In this document: piece by piece, positions 24,301-34,670 of the stretch
Numbering within the stretch: the stretch's first letter is position 1
Layout: each line of letters starts with the position of its first letter
Assembly: GCA_965153355.1 (NCBI GenBank)
Contig: OZ231127.1
Span: 26,970,001 to 27,034,000 of the forward strand
Direction of reading: 5' to 3'
Origin: Flaccisagitta enflata
Lineage: Eukaryota; Chaetognatha; Sagittoidea; Aphragmophora
DNA: 64,000 nucleotides
Translations under genes and position numbers: made by a program
Notes under the pieces: generated by a model
What the model was told of the DNA's origin: nothing
The model's database searches: none
What the model saw: the letters and a program-made list of their open reading frames with translations, nothing else

Positions 24301-24902
24301 ACGACACCCACCCGCCTTGACTTATAGTCCGCGTCGGAATGATATTCCGTCGCGGACAAAAAATAATTCTAGTTTCCATAGCAACCGAAAAACTCAGGGA
24401 CAAAACCATCAAGTGAACAACTTATATTTCAAATATCAAGTTTGTCAAATGATATCAAGACACTGAAATACCTTCCTCCAGTTTAGGCCGTTATTCCACG
24501 AACCCCACTGTATGAATTTTCGTCTTTTCAGTGAACCAACGAAACTCACCTTATTACAGACAGCCTTGTTGAGTCGCAACCACAACGGCAACTCCATGAT
24601 ATTCATCAGCAGTTCGGCGTTCAGTTCCAAATTGGACAAAGCGCCTTCTCCCTAGATTTGGGTGAAATTTCAATTCAACTAGCGCGTTCACAACGTCAGT
24701 GATAAGTAAGGCATGAAGCCAACTAATTAAAGAGGTATCTGATCAGATATTCGAAGTGCGTCAATGAAATTTGCATGACATCGTCAAATCTCCGTTTTTT
24801 TCTGCTCACCTTGAGCGTTGAGATTTGAATTTTGTCAGGCGACAAATTCTTGGTGAATTTGGCCAAATGCTTGAGAATTTGGTTTTTAATAAGACTAGCC
24901 AT
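6488..24902 (-). CDS. BLTP3: Bridge-like lipid transfer protein 3 (UHRF1BP1/UHRF1BP1L-like), chorein family
   Basis: 21 coding exons: 24902-24810, 24651-24550, 17539-17279, 17045-16926, 16828-16750, 16020-15835, 15631-15448, 15297-15106, 14950-14489, 13832-13651, 13489-13030, 12881-12472, 12391-12059, 11551-11443, 11325-11212, 10125-9728, 9133-8803, 8389-8098, 7962-7519, 7412-6714 and 6598-6488. Phases are consistent throughout, giving about 1,853 residues. The N-terminus (MASLIKNQILKHLAKFTKNL, then SPDKIQISTLKGEGAL) is the chorein-type start of UHRF1BP1 proteins. Exons 3-6 match the following blocks (IQWTKLK, YGFTDRVIDGI, DLRYTSVRDRDRGEIL, DDLLWVLTDLQLKA). The C-terminal exons 20-21 are coiled coil. 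Family role: bridge-like (RBG) lipid transfer at contacts on endosomal or Golgi-derived vesicles. Human paralogs have about 1,440-1,464 residues; the excess here is Ser/Pro/Asp-rich, probably disordered sequence (exons 9, 11, 13, 16, 18). Intron 2 is 7 kb and packed with repeats. The assignment is strong; individual C-terminal junctions are less certain. Confidence 0.85.
10455..10945. repeat. Tandem repeat of about 150 bp, roughly three copies, in a BLTP3-like intron
   Basis: Each diverged unit carries 'gagcatggctgctcatctgtgag'-type sequence, then runs of TTTAGCTCA, then CTGATTT. The CTGATTT marker recurs at about 10607, 10757 and 10905, a period near 150 bp. It lies in the intron between exons 11325-11212 and 10125-9728. 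Confidence 0.6.
13943..14475. mobile_element. MITE-like element with AGTGGGGTAAAATGGGTCA terminal inverted repeats
   Basis: The left end AGTGGGGTAAAATGGGTCA at 13943 is matched at 14457-14475 by its exact reverse complement. An internal GACCCATTTTACCCCAT followed by GGTGGGGTAAAAT near 14123-14157 repeats the terminal motif. The roughly 533-bp element is AT-rich with no coding frame. It fills most of a 656-bp intron, and its right end lies 12 bases from the GT of the exon 14950-14489 donor. Confidence 0.7.
16039..16638. mobile_element. F1 foldback element: 600-bp near-complete palindrome in a BLTP3-like intron
   Basis: The left arm starts CACAGTGGGCCTTAATT and the right arm ends AATTAAGGCCCACTGTG. 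The arms match by eye along about 290 bp each, meeting at a short centre near 16340 (ACCGTTGCATTTTTGTAACGGT). TGAT is present on both sides, a possible 4-bp target duplication. There is no coding frame. A related palindrome lies at 45408-45991 and shares the core CATTTGATAGGTC then CACTATATA. The left end is 18 bases from the exon 16020-15835 acceptor. Confidence 0.8.
17608..17872. repeat. CTTCCG hexamer-rich element with inverted ends
   Basis: Blocks of CTTCCG/CTTCTG hexamers are separated by unique spacers of 20-30 bases. The left edge reads AGAGGTGCAGAAGCGG and the right edge GCTTCTGCAACTCT, so the ends are inverted copies. The element at 22345-22590 has the same build and the same edge (GCTTCTGCATCTCT). 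Confidence 0.6.
18193..18254 (+). repeat. R1 element, 3' fragment
   Basis: This shows the R1 right-end signature: GGACCAAC, a GAC-rich stretch, CTAGAGTTGCATGTCAGCAA, then CTAAAAAG. The left part of the element is missing or unrecognisable. Confidence 0.5.
18901..19104 (+). mobile_element. R1b dispersed short element, full-length type
   Basis: It starts ACAAGTGACGCGGGGTCACA, continues GTTGCGGACGGGTGGGCAGG, and ends CCTCTTATAGAGTTGCGTGT then CCGCAACTAAAAATG. It carries a short GGAC-rich segment before the end. The same arrangement recurs at 33811-33992 and, reversed and truncated, at 39411-39513. There is no coding potential. The end GTTGCG-TGTC-CGCAAC can form a small hairpin. Confidence 0.7.
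19157..19225 (-). repeat. R1 fragment, reverse orientation
   Basis: It reads TTTTAGTCCCGTGCACGCGA then CTCCACTTTGTCCATCCGTC, the reverse complement of a degenerate R1 end with its GGAC-rich part. Confidence 0.45.
19255..19590. repeat. Degenerate short-period array of TTTAAGTCAT/A-type units
   Basis: AGTCATTTTA / AGTCAATTTA and variants recur about every 10-11 bases for some 330 bases. Copies are imperfect (AGTCA is the most constant part), pointing to an old minisatellite. It lies in BLTP3-like intron 2. Confidence 0.6.
20254..20850. repeat. Two (GA)n tracts, an R2 right-end fragment and a TTC/TTCTGC tract
   Basis: (GA)n tracts lie at about 20254-20284 and 20363-20393. From 20406 to about 20562 is an R2-type right end (CCCTTTGGGCACGCTGCCCT, then GCAGGGCATCGGGCACTGCT). 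From about 20576 to 20850 the plus strand is TTC/TTCTGC repeat. Long frames here are artefacts of the repeats. Confidence 0.75.
20987..21890. repeat. CAA, (GT)n and GAT/GAC microsatellite cluster
   Basis: ACAACA repeat occupies about 20987-21052, (GT)n about 21268-21316, and a long degenerate GATGATGAC/GATGATGAT field about 21375-21890. No gene is supported. Confidence 0.75.
21890..22050 (+). mobile_element. R1a dispersed short element
   Basis: It has CGGCCACCAGTTGCGGACGG, GTGGGCAGGGGCGTG, a GGACCGAC-rich tract, then AGAGTTGCATGTTTGCAACT and AAAAATTG. The left flank matches the R1a copy at 44873. Confidence 0.65.
22345..22590. repeat. CTTCCG hexamer-rich element, second copy
   Basis: GGAAGC repeats on the left face CTTCCG blocks on the right, with the same spacer style and terminal GCTTCTGCATCTCT as the element at 17608-17872. 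It directly abuts the TA-flanked element starting at 22595. Confidence 0.6.
22595..24510. mobile_element. TA-flanked 1.9-kb element with about 165-bp inverted terminal repeats (mariner/Tc1-MITE-like)
   Basis: The left end is TA then CAGTGGGGTTTGTGGAATAA; the right end is its reverse complement followed by TA (24511-24512). The arms match for about 165 bases, to GGTTGCTATGGAAAC. Inside are a further palindrome at about 22795-23000 (arms containing CAACTTTCCCACAGTATGT) and a tandem array at about 23165-24180. No transposase frame is visible. A TA duplication and CAGTGGGG-type ends are what is expected of mariner/Tc1-like non-autonomous elements; that assignment is inference. It lies in BLTP3-like intron 2. 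Confidence 0.65.
23165..24180. repeat. Minisatellite array with alternating units inside the TA-flanked element
   Basis: Each unit contains CATTTAGAGACTCCATACCA, a CAACCAAAT..GGTTGAAAAATG block, an optional CACTTTTAGGCCGG and a run of GGTTGGCTGGTTGGGTGG. Two unit types alternate: one has GCATGCTCAAATGCATA, the other GGATAAATAGTGCGCAT. This gives a higher-order period near 300 bp. Confidence 0.65.
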
Positions 24903-25707
24903 GGTTACTGCTGCGTTAGCGTTTGAAAAAAAATATAACGGTGCACAAATTTGTTCGTTTTCTTCGCGTCAAGTCTGCAAGCACGGCAGAGTAAATTATA
25001 ATTTTGCACGATCTTTTCCCTTCATCGCTTCTTACGTCGGATTCAGGTGAAAGGAGCGAACAATGGTGCTGCAATTGTTTACCCCCCACCTCCAAGAGGG
25101 GGTTGAGGAGTCGTAGTTAATCACATCATCGACTAGGAATAAATTTAATTTCGGGCCACAGCGTTTATCGGCGCGCGGATCGAAATCCTTTTCTCACCCA
25201 TACAGCTATGGAAAAAGAGAGTCGACATAAATTCCGACAGATTTGAAATTCAATTCATACGATATACAATACATAGTGCTTGTGGGACTAAGTTTTAAAG
25301 TTTTTAAAAAAAAAGATCTACAAAGTACCCTCTTGCTATGATTCATATCAGATCACAGAGAGAAAGGAAAAAGATGATCGATCCCGTGGAGAGAAGCTCA
25401 ATGAGACTGGAATGATTAAGGGAAATCAAACGGAGATCGGAGAACGCTCGCCCATTTTGCGCCTTACAGGATGGATGGCTAACGAGGGGGAGGGGGTATC
25501 ATCCCCACCTTCAAAACCCGACCGTTCAAAATGACGCGGTCATCCCGGGGGAGAGTGATGAAAAGGAGTAGGAGAAAAATTGCAAACTTAGTTCAATAAT
25601 CATAATTTACAACAATAGCGAGCGCCACTTTGATGTCCGAGAATGTAAATTCTGCCTTTTAGCCGTGAGCAGAGCGCGCGAGTTCGTAATTTTTCCCCCC
25701 GACTTTA
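24903..25707. other. Intergenic region between the BLTP3-like start and the SPCS2 stop
   Basis: This 0.8-kb stretch should hold the BLTP3-like promoter and 5' UTR on its left side and the SPCS2 3' UTR on its right. I see no coding frame, repeat family or clear poly(A) signal. Confidence 0.5.
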
Positions 25708-27268
25708 CTACTGATCTTTCTTGGCAGGCATGAGCAATTCCGAGTGAAGTCTGTTGACTTCGGCGGTGAAAATGTCTTCGCAAATGAGGCCGTTTTCATC
25801 CACGTAGCCGGCGACGGACTTGGCGACGTCGGCCGTTCGCGTCGCTCCGCTTTTCCCGTCGACGAACACCATCTCCAGAGTGTAGACGTCATCAAACCGC
25901 GACATGCCTGAGGTTTCAATTTTTAGAACAATTACATTCAAGACAGAAAAATTGAGATAAAAAGATAAAACGAAAGAATAATGGTGGAAAAGACATTGCT
26001 TTTGAAATACTCAAAAGACGGTTTTTATTGCAGTTCAAAAAATGCTTAAAATTGAGTCAAAAGCAATCATTTTCCATCACAATATACCATAAAAGCACTA
26101 TGAGCAATATCACCAACTCATCAATTAGTTACTCGCCGTGGAACGAGCATCTCCAATCGCCAAAAGCAATGTTTTTTTCCACCACTATCAACCATATAGG
26201 CAATGTCATTAAATGAACAAACCAAAGGCTAAATGAAAAGGTGAAAACGTGTGTTTTCCGAAAGACGATACCCGAAGAAAACAAATTCACTCCCGTCATT
26301 GACGTGAAAAGGTTGGCAATAACCCTCACGGCAAGTCTGTATCTGGTACTTTTAGCCTGCCAACCGACATGGGGAATGCGAGCTGGGAAATGGAAGCTTT
26401 GCCGATTAGTAAAGCTAAAGATAGAGGTATAGATTCAACAATTAGGAGAGTATACCAACTACACCTGATGACAGGATCCATTTGTTGGTCGGATCAACGC
26501 CGGTGGGATCGATGTCAACCGCTTCTAAGAAGATCCCTTGCTCAAAGTACGTCGTGTAGAACGTCAAGACCACCATCATCGCAAAATAAGCTGCCATCGA
26601 GAAAAGAAAAGCGATGCAGAGACAAATGTTTACATGCTGAGAAAGATAAAGTTGGTTACCATGAGCAGATACGCCAAGATGATGATATTCCTACGACACA
26701 AGGCTAATATCCTCATGCAATATTACCCAAAACGCAAAGGATAAGGACGCTTCTTGATTCAGGAAACGGATGAAAGTAGTCCCACACCTAAGAGAAAACA
26801 AAAAAGTGGCGCTTATCCGTCTACACCCAGTTTCAACCAATTCCAAATTGTGAATTATGAATTGGGAAAGGCCGGAATCTTACAAACCATGGCAAAAAGG
26901 GCGAAGAGACAGGCGACGGTGCAGATGATGAGTCGACCATCCATAAGAGCGTGACTCTCGGCGTAACCATAAGTGTCTATCATGATCTTCTTGACGGTGT
27001 CATCCAGTGCATTTTTTACCGCGCAACCGTCCCACTTGTCAACCTTGAGGAGACGATTAACAGGAGAATCAGTTGTATCTTTGGGCAAAACTGATAAGCA
27101 TGGAGGGATAACAAAATAGCAAATTCTGGAACAGACCAACATATAGAAGGAAGGAGGGCGGACGAACCGACAAAAACCCACCTGAAGCGGTTTGTCAATG
27201 AGATCGAGGTCATTGATATTTGGGACGCCATTGGATTTAGAGGCGGAGTCCTTGCCTGGCGGTGACAT
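25708..27268 (-). CDS. SPCS2: Signal peptidase complex subunit 2
   Basis: Five coding exons: 27268-27182, 27043-26888, 26787-26727, 26590-26465 and 25907-25708, all GT-AG and in phase, giving 209 residues (human about 226). Diagnostic blocks are KVDKWDGCAVKNALDD (near residue 30), LMDGRLIICTVACLFALFAM, then WDYFHPFPESRSV, DPTGVDPTNKW and SRFDDVYTLEMVF. Two membrane segments are visible at about residues 67-84 and 95-115, the usual hairpin topology with both ends cytosolic. Role: non-catalytic subunit of the ER signal peptidase complex, which removes signal peptides from proteins at the translocon. The start is supported by similarity directly after a short N-terminal tail. The exon 2 donor is ATG|GTTTGT, less usual than the others but required by frame. 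The identification is secure. Confidence 0.93.
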
Positions 27269-27743
27269 AGTTTCTTTTTACAGTTCGCGTTAAAGAAAAA
27301 AGTTTCCGGGTGAGAAATCACGTCACCAGCCCGAATGCCCGATGACACTCAATTAACTAAAATATTGGAACGTGATAAGGTGATATATATACGATTAACA
27401 CTTCTGCGTAAACAACCCATACATAAGTTCATCGCTGTTGATCAGTGGAGACCGCTGTCGATGCGCCCTGAATGAACAGAGCTAACTCAGGGAATGTAAT
27501 ATGATTACCAGGAGACAAACGCCGATGCAATTTCGCATTTTATCAAAGTTTGGAGGAATTCAGATTTTTTTTAAAATTCGTAATCGTAGTTGCATTATCC
27601 GCATCAGACACATCTGCGATGAAATAACTATGAAGAATTGTTTGTTCAAAAAAGACTAGACTGAATACGATACTGCGCGGTCGCGCAATAAACAAAGAGA
27701 TTGGGACAGATGGCTCGCCCGCGCGAGGAACGCAGATGGTAGG
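27269..27743. promoter_or_regulatory. SPCS2 upstream region with a TGACGTGA site, and COPG 3' flank
   Basis: This 475-base gap lies between the SPCS2 start and the COPG stop. On the plus strand TCACGTCA occupies 27318-27325, i.e. TGACGTGA on the gene strand, about 50 bases upstream of the SPCS2 ATG. TGACGTG cores are known targets of bZIP factors of secretory and ER-stress programmes (ATF6/XBP1, CREB3/CrebA types). Promoter function here is inferred from position only. Confidence 0.4.
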
Positions 27744-30700
27744 TCAGCCGATGGCGGAAGCGATGACTTCTGAGGCGACGGAGTTGGTCGATCTCACGGT
27801 GATTTGCATCGTGATGCCGGAATCGACGAGCGCCAACCGCGCCCTCACCAACACTTCGTCGCCGCCACGAAAAACGCCGGATAACAGCAACACGTGAGAA
27901 CTCTTCCCTTCCGGCACCTGCATCGGGGAAGATGAATCACTTGTACTTCGAAACACAAAACAACATTTGCTTAGCGCGAAATACGAACAAATATGGATAT
28001 TGTCAAACCAGACTTACCAAACCCCCTATCAAAGCCCAATTACCTTGTCGGTTCTTTCGCACGGCTGCATGCCCATGAATGAGACGATGTTTTTGACCGC
28101 GTCGTTTAACGTTTCAACGGAGAGGGCGTAAGTGTCTTCTAACTCGTTCGTCTCTCCCACTTCTTCCCATGAAGCACCAAAATTTGTCTTGTTGACCTGG
28201 TTTGTAATATTCACATAACAAGGGCGTGGAAGAGTAGAAGAGCTCGCTCAGCCACCAACTAAATATTGCAAGCGCCTGGAACTAAGGAAATCAAACCTTG
28301 TGCACGTGATCGGCGACGCTGAGGTCGAGGTCTTCGAGAACGTACTCGTCTTCGTATCCCTCGTCGTCGTCGGCTTCGCCCGTTGTTGGATCGCAATCTT
28401 TCACGACAAACTTCAGGGTGCATGAGAAGGAAGCCGCAACTAATGTCGGTTCCTCTTCCGATAACGCAACGACTGTAGTTCATGATATACAAACAGCAGT
28501 AGCTATTAATCTTTTATCACTGATGCGAATCAATAGGGACATCCGCTTTGGTTTTACAAAAAACGCAGTACAGGGCATGGAAATTGTCAAGGAGTCATTT
28601 ACTTGTATGTACATAAGGCATCAAAACTCAGCTTCTGAACACCCATCTTACTTGTATAGGTGGTCCCTTGATCGTTGTAGGCGAGTTTGGGACATGGGAT
28701 TGTTCTGAGAACTTGGAAACCTTCTTCTGAGGGTTCCATCGCGACAGTTACGTTTTCCAGCACTTGATCGTTTAGCGTATTCACGCAGTCGAACTAATCA
28801 TGGAAGGGTAGAGAGAAAACTTCGGTGATGACGCCTGAAATGAACTGAAATCGACCTTCGTTTATTGGGGTATAGCAATTCTTACAAATGAAGCCGCTGG
28901 GATTTCACCCTTGAAACTAACGGTACACAGTTTCGCAGGCAGCAATCGAGCAAAGCGGGAAGAAATTCAGCGCGAACAAAATTATTTATTTTTTTTTAAC
29001 AAGGAAGATATTCTCGCTTTGGATTAAAAACACAATCCTGTTTGGGGGATGAAAGTGAAGGATGGATTTGTCATAATTATTTCATGTTAGAGGCTCAACC
29101 ATGGAATCTGTAGCCCAGAAGAAAATGGCCTTGAGCAAAATTGTTATTAAGGGGTGAGATTAAACGTGATCACCGTACAACTTACTCAGGATTTGTCCAG
29201 GGGTAGGTTGGTTGTTCATGCAAAATTTCAGAAAATTTCTTGGAATATTTTTTTGGCTATGCTAATTTGAAATTTTTGGATAAGTAGGCTGGTTTGGGTG
29301 GTTGAACCATCTGAAATTTCTTGTAACTTCACACATCGGTAGACAAGGTTAAATAATGATACCGTACAAAAAATCAAGTCAATCGGTCAATCCGTTCAAG
29401 AGATATGAGCTTTCAAAGTTTGGGTAAAAAAGGTCACGACGATTTCCGCCACTTAATGAGACAAGGTCGGATACGCGGCAATCCAGTCGCGGACGGTTGG
29501 GCGCAATGATGCAAAAACCGCTTGCAATTTTAGAAATATTTTGGACGGACGGACGGACGGACTGACCGACACGGCAAGGTGTAGAGTCGCATGTCCGCAA
29601 CTAAAAAGTCACAAACACGTTTTGTTCTCAGACTCTACGCTTGAGCGCTCATAAAATATAGCAACGTGGTCACTCCCTTCGAACCGGCCACCTAAAAAAG
29701 TTGACAAGTGAAGGCTTCAACAAAGTTGTTAGCTTTTCCGTCGAAATAGTGTAAGAGAGAAAGTCAGGGTAATAACTTTTTCTCTATTTTCCTGACAACC
29801 AGGATTGCACCGTTGGTAACGAAACCACATTTCTCTCATGGTATATAAATAACGGACGTGATTTTTAGGGGAGGACCCGAGGGGCGCCCATGAACACGAA
29901 CGAACCTGGAAAACAACAACTTTGTCGAAAACGTGTTTGACGCATTTCACAACGTATTCCGTTTCAGATTCTGTCAACTCCACAGGCGCGTTGGATTTGA
30001 AAGGCGTGCCGAGAGGCGCCAATTCGGGAACTTTGGCCATTTCGGCGGCGTGCTTCAACTCCCTCGAGGCAGCGGCCGCGGCGTCGGCGCCCCGTTTACC
30101 ACCTTCCGGTTTCTCAGAGGCCGCGCGAGTCGGCGACGCACGCGCTGCCGGCTAGAGGGGGGGGGGGATATTCAGGAACCGAGGAAGCGGATTTGGTGGG
30201 CGCAAGGTAGATTGTGGGAAAAAAAGCACGAAAAAAAGGGGGAATTTAAAGGGATGGTGATAGAAAGTTGAATGGATAAATTGACTAGCTGCGAGGGATT
30301 TGCACTCTTGAAACTCAAAGAAAGATGCGTGACCTTATTAGGCAAATCTTGATTAGAGATAAGGATGTTTTAAAAGGGCAAAGCAAATACAAACGCAATA
30401 CATGAATACGCCATTAACAAAGAGAATTCTCTTTGGCTCAAACGCCACAGATCGGAGTCATACCTCATCCACCGAAGAGTTCAACTGAAAACAAGAAATT
30501 GATAGAAAATTCCTTTATCAATCACCGTTATCAGAATGCTTTGAGCAATGCAGGTTCTCGAGGTCGTGTTCTACACATGGGCGCAAAATAGAAGGTGATG
30601 AGGCGCCAAAGCGCGAAAACGTTTTAGCACCCCCCCCTAAAGGCATATTAGCTGATTGAAATTTCTCATTGAAAGTCATTTTGAGTAATTTAGAGGAATA

Positions 30701-33700
30701 CAAATGGCGTTATCAAAGCAAAAGATTAAATCTAGAACCGTGAAATTTATCACTTTTACTCTAAAAATATACACATAAAAGTGATAAAAATGGAGGAAAA
30801 AGTGGTAATTTTTATAGTTCTAATAACAATCTCAAAAAATCCCTCTGAAGACGCCATTTATCTTACTCTTAATCACTCAAAACAACTCTCAAATGGAAAT
30901 TGCATTAAACTGTATCGGCTGTGGGGGGGGGGTACAACTTTTGGCGCCTCATCACATTCTCTTATGCGTTATGTGTTATGCAGCGTATCATTTCATTCAG
31001 GGAGTCATTCTTCTTCCTAGTCATTCTTTTCGCTCAATTGGACTCATTCGGAATACCTCCACTGCTTTTTGGGCAGCGGCCCCAAAGAGGTCGATGACCT
31101 ATGCTTTCACACATATGGGGAATTTTCTCCTTCTCCTCCTTCGTACCCCCCCTCCCCCCAGCCTCCAGGCCCATATCTCAGCCTCCAGGCCCATATCTCA
31201 GCCTGGAGGCCCATATCCCAGCCTTGAGGCCCATATCCCAGCCTTGAGGCCCATATCCCAGCCTTGAGGCCCATATCCCACCCTCAAGGCCCAAATCCCA
31301 ACCCCAAGGCCCAGATTCCAGTCTCTAGGGATTTGCTGGGTTGGCACGCTAATTTTAGCCACTTGAAAAAAGCCGTATTAAACCGGCTGGATTAAATTGG
31401 CTTTTTTCAAACGATTTTTGAAAAAAGCCGGCTAAAATTGGCTTTTTTCAAATTTGTTTTGTAAAATCACCAAAAATCCAAAAATTTCCCAAAAACCTAG
31501 TTTCTCAAAGAATATTTTTTTTTGCCTGACATCGATGATGACTCTCTGGCGCTTCTGGAAAATCCCGAGGATGAAACGGTGACTTGAGATTGATCAGGTG
31601 AGAAACATCAAAAGGTGACTGCAGCTCCAACTGTTATTGATACCATTGCCAACAAGGTCAAGAATAGCTGTTTTTCTCATCTTGCACTATATATCAACAT
31701 TATCTTATTATTTTTATACTGATTGCTACTACTTCCGCGGCGCATTTTTGAAAAAATCCGGCGTTTGAAAAAACAGAGGATTTTAGCCGGTTTAATCCAT
31801 TTTAGCCGGCTAAAATTGGCTTTTTTCAAAAAAGTGGCTTTTTTGCCAACCCAGGGGATTTGGGCCTCAAGACTGGGATTTGGGCCTCGAGTCTGGGATA
31901 TGGGCCTCCAGGCTGAGATATGGGCCTGGAGGCTGGGGAGAGGGGTGCGGAGGAGGAGGAGAAAATTCCCCATATGTGTGAAAGCATAGGTCATCGACCC
32001 TTTCGGGACCGCTGCCCTGCTCCCCCCTCAACTTCAACCACAACTCACTTAAGCAGGGCACGGGTACCGCAGACCATCTAACGCTTTTGCGACTATTACC
32101 TTTAATGATAACGAACTTTTCCTTTTCCCACTTAAAACAACTATGGCCGATACCATCAGGTCACGTTTTATTAACCTAGTGTGAGTGAGCAGGTTACTGC
32201 TCTTTATCCTGTATCATTATGTGTTTCATACAAACGGCATTATGCAAATTAGCTTAGGCAGACAAAATCAAATAGACAGGGGACTAATAAATAAGATTTC
32301 GTTTACTCCTTAGATCCATGAGGAGATAGAAATGTTTGTGCAGCCCGCCTATGTAGCGAAGCTTTAAATGCTGACAAAGCGACCTGACAAAAAAACATTT
32401 TTATGCTACGAAATCAAAGAAAGAAGAAATACTGTGATCGTTTTATGAAATCCGTCTCCCTCTTCCACACGACGATGTAAAGAAGAGGATTACCTGAGTG
32501 TCGACTGGGATGGATTTGATGTCGAAGGACTTCTCTTGTGGATTTTTGACGTAATTGACAAGGGCCGCCTCCATCCCTTTCACGTTGACGTTTAGTCCAT
32601 TAAGAATGTAAGCGGAGTTGAGCGCTGCCTGTTGCTCCAACAATACCTAAAATCGAGAAAACCATTGAAATGAGAGGACTGACAAAATTTAAGTCTTTCG
32701 ATTTAAAATTATGTGGTAAATCAGCCCTTAGCACATACCTGGTAGTAAAAGGTGGCTCTGTCTCTGACTTCGTCGTCGGAATCGAGAGTGCAGCGACGTA
32801 ACAAGACGAGAATGGAAGGCAAAATCTCGGCCGAGGAGGCGCCAAATTTGGCCAAAGCAGCAACGGCAGCGGCACGTACCGCGGCATTTTCCAAGATGAC
32901 ACGATTGTAAATGAATCGAATGTATCTATGAAAAGAAGTAGAGACAATGAAAATTAAGTAACCTCATCTCAGTGTTTCCACCGAAGTCAAAATTACACGC
33001 GTACTTTCATTGCCATCTTCATGACAATTTCCCTCAACAGCTGTCGATTTCGATTTTCGATTATACGAAAGAATCTTTGATTTACGTACTTGGCTGGAAA
33101 CAGGCTCTGCGGTCCCTCTCGTCCAAGCAGATGGAGAATCCTTGTGGCAAGAACCTGCGAGATAATGAAGCAAAGGATCAACTAATGCGGGGTTAAAATA
33201 TCAGAAAGATGGGAGTAAAGAAGTAAACTTCCGAAGCTTCGGGTGTAAGTAGAATTAAGTAGATGACTCTTCGACATGTCCTATGGCTATGATACAATTA
33301 AGTCTCAGCGAATGACGTGTAATGATTTCACTCATCTCACAAAGTCAAAAACATCCTCACATCTCACCGTGTGTTCACAATCCTCGATGAACTCGCAAAG
33401 ATGAGCCAGTCCAGCTTCTTTCGCTTCGGGATTCTCGTCAACGATCCCGATGATCGTATCAACTGAGGATTGAAGGTAGAAATAATCGCAAAATTCCCCC
33501 ATAGAGAATCACCACCAAAAAACGGCGACTCTAAAACTATTGAAACAACAACAACCACAAGTGGTCCATAGCATACAGAAAGTGGCGGACACCAATGACT
33601 CAGATATCAAATTCGATTCACCCAATTCAGAATATACCTATAGCCTTCTTGTACTCGTAGCCACCCTCTTCTCTCAGCATGGAAGAGAGGAAATTGATCA

Positions 33701-34623
33701 TAACACCGTGCTTGCGCGGAAATTTCGAACACAAAGATGCGATGGCCTAGTTTGAGTAAGAAGTGAGTCAATATCTCATCCTTGTAATCATTATTTTCGC
33801 TTTTCAAAGAACAAGTGACGAGGGGTTAAAATATCGTTGCGGACGGGTGGGCAGGGGCATCCAACCCCCATCTATATCCCATGTCCCATACACAGACACA
33901 AAAACCACCTAAAACGCTCATTTTCGCACTGTGACTCGTATTCATGGACCGACGAAGCCTCTTATAGAGTTGCGTGTCTGCAACTAAAAATGCAAGATCA
34001 TCTTATTGGATGAATTCGTCGCCACAAACCTGTACGACGACGATTTTGAATTCGTCCGAGATTTCGGACATGAAGGTGGAAATTTGCTTCATGAGTCTGT
34101 CGACGGATGATTCATTGCCGGTCTTGAGCAGCGTGGTGATGGCCAAAGTGGCGATGGATCGGTTCACGTCCGTGATTAGATTTTCCAGGTCCAAATTGCA
34201 CGCTGTAACGGCGGCGGGGTGACGCATCGCAACCTTTGAGAAAGAGGAATAAATTCAGTGAAATGATCCTTCCTTTTACATCTTTCTTAAGAGATGAATT
34301 CAAGCGCACTTCTGCTCATGAGTCATAACCTAAATAAAATAGTGCTATCTGACCGCGATGATTGCTTACAAGTGCAGACTACTAATTTGACAACCCCGCA
34401 ACGCGCAAATCCATCAATAAGATTCCACCTTGTTAAGTGTTCGGACGGCGGCGAAGCGCAGAGTCGGTTTCGGCGAACTCAGGAATAATTGCAACACGGA
34501 GACAGCCGGCGCCAAGTCTTTAGGCGTCGTCTCCTTCATGTTGACGATGGCGTGCGCAGCCTCGTAGATAACCATCTCGCTTTTGTGTCGCAGGCAAGAC
34601 TCGATGAAGGAGTAGTACTCCTG

Positions 34624-34670
<47 letters not shown>

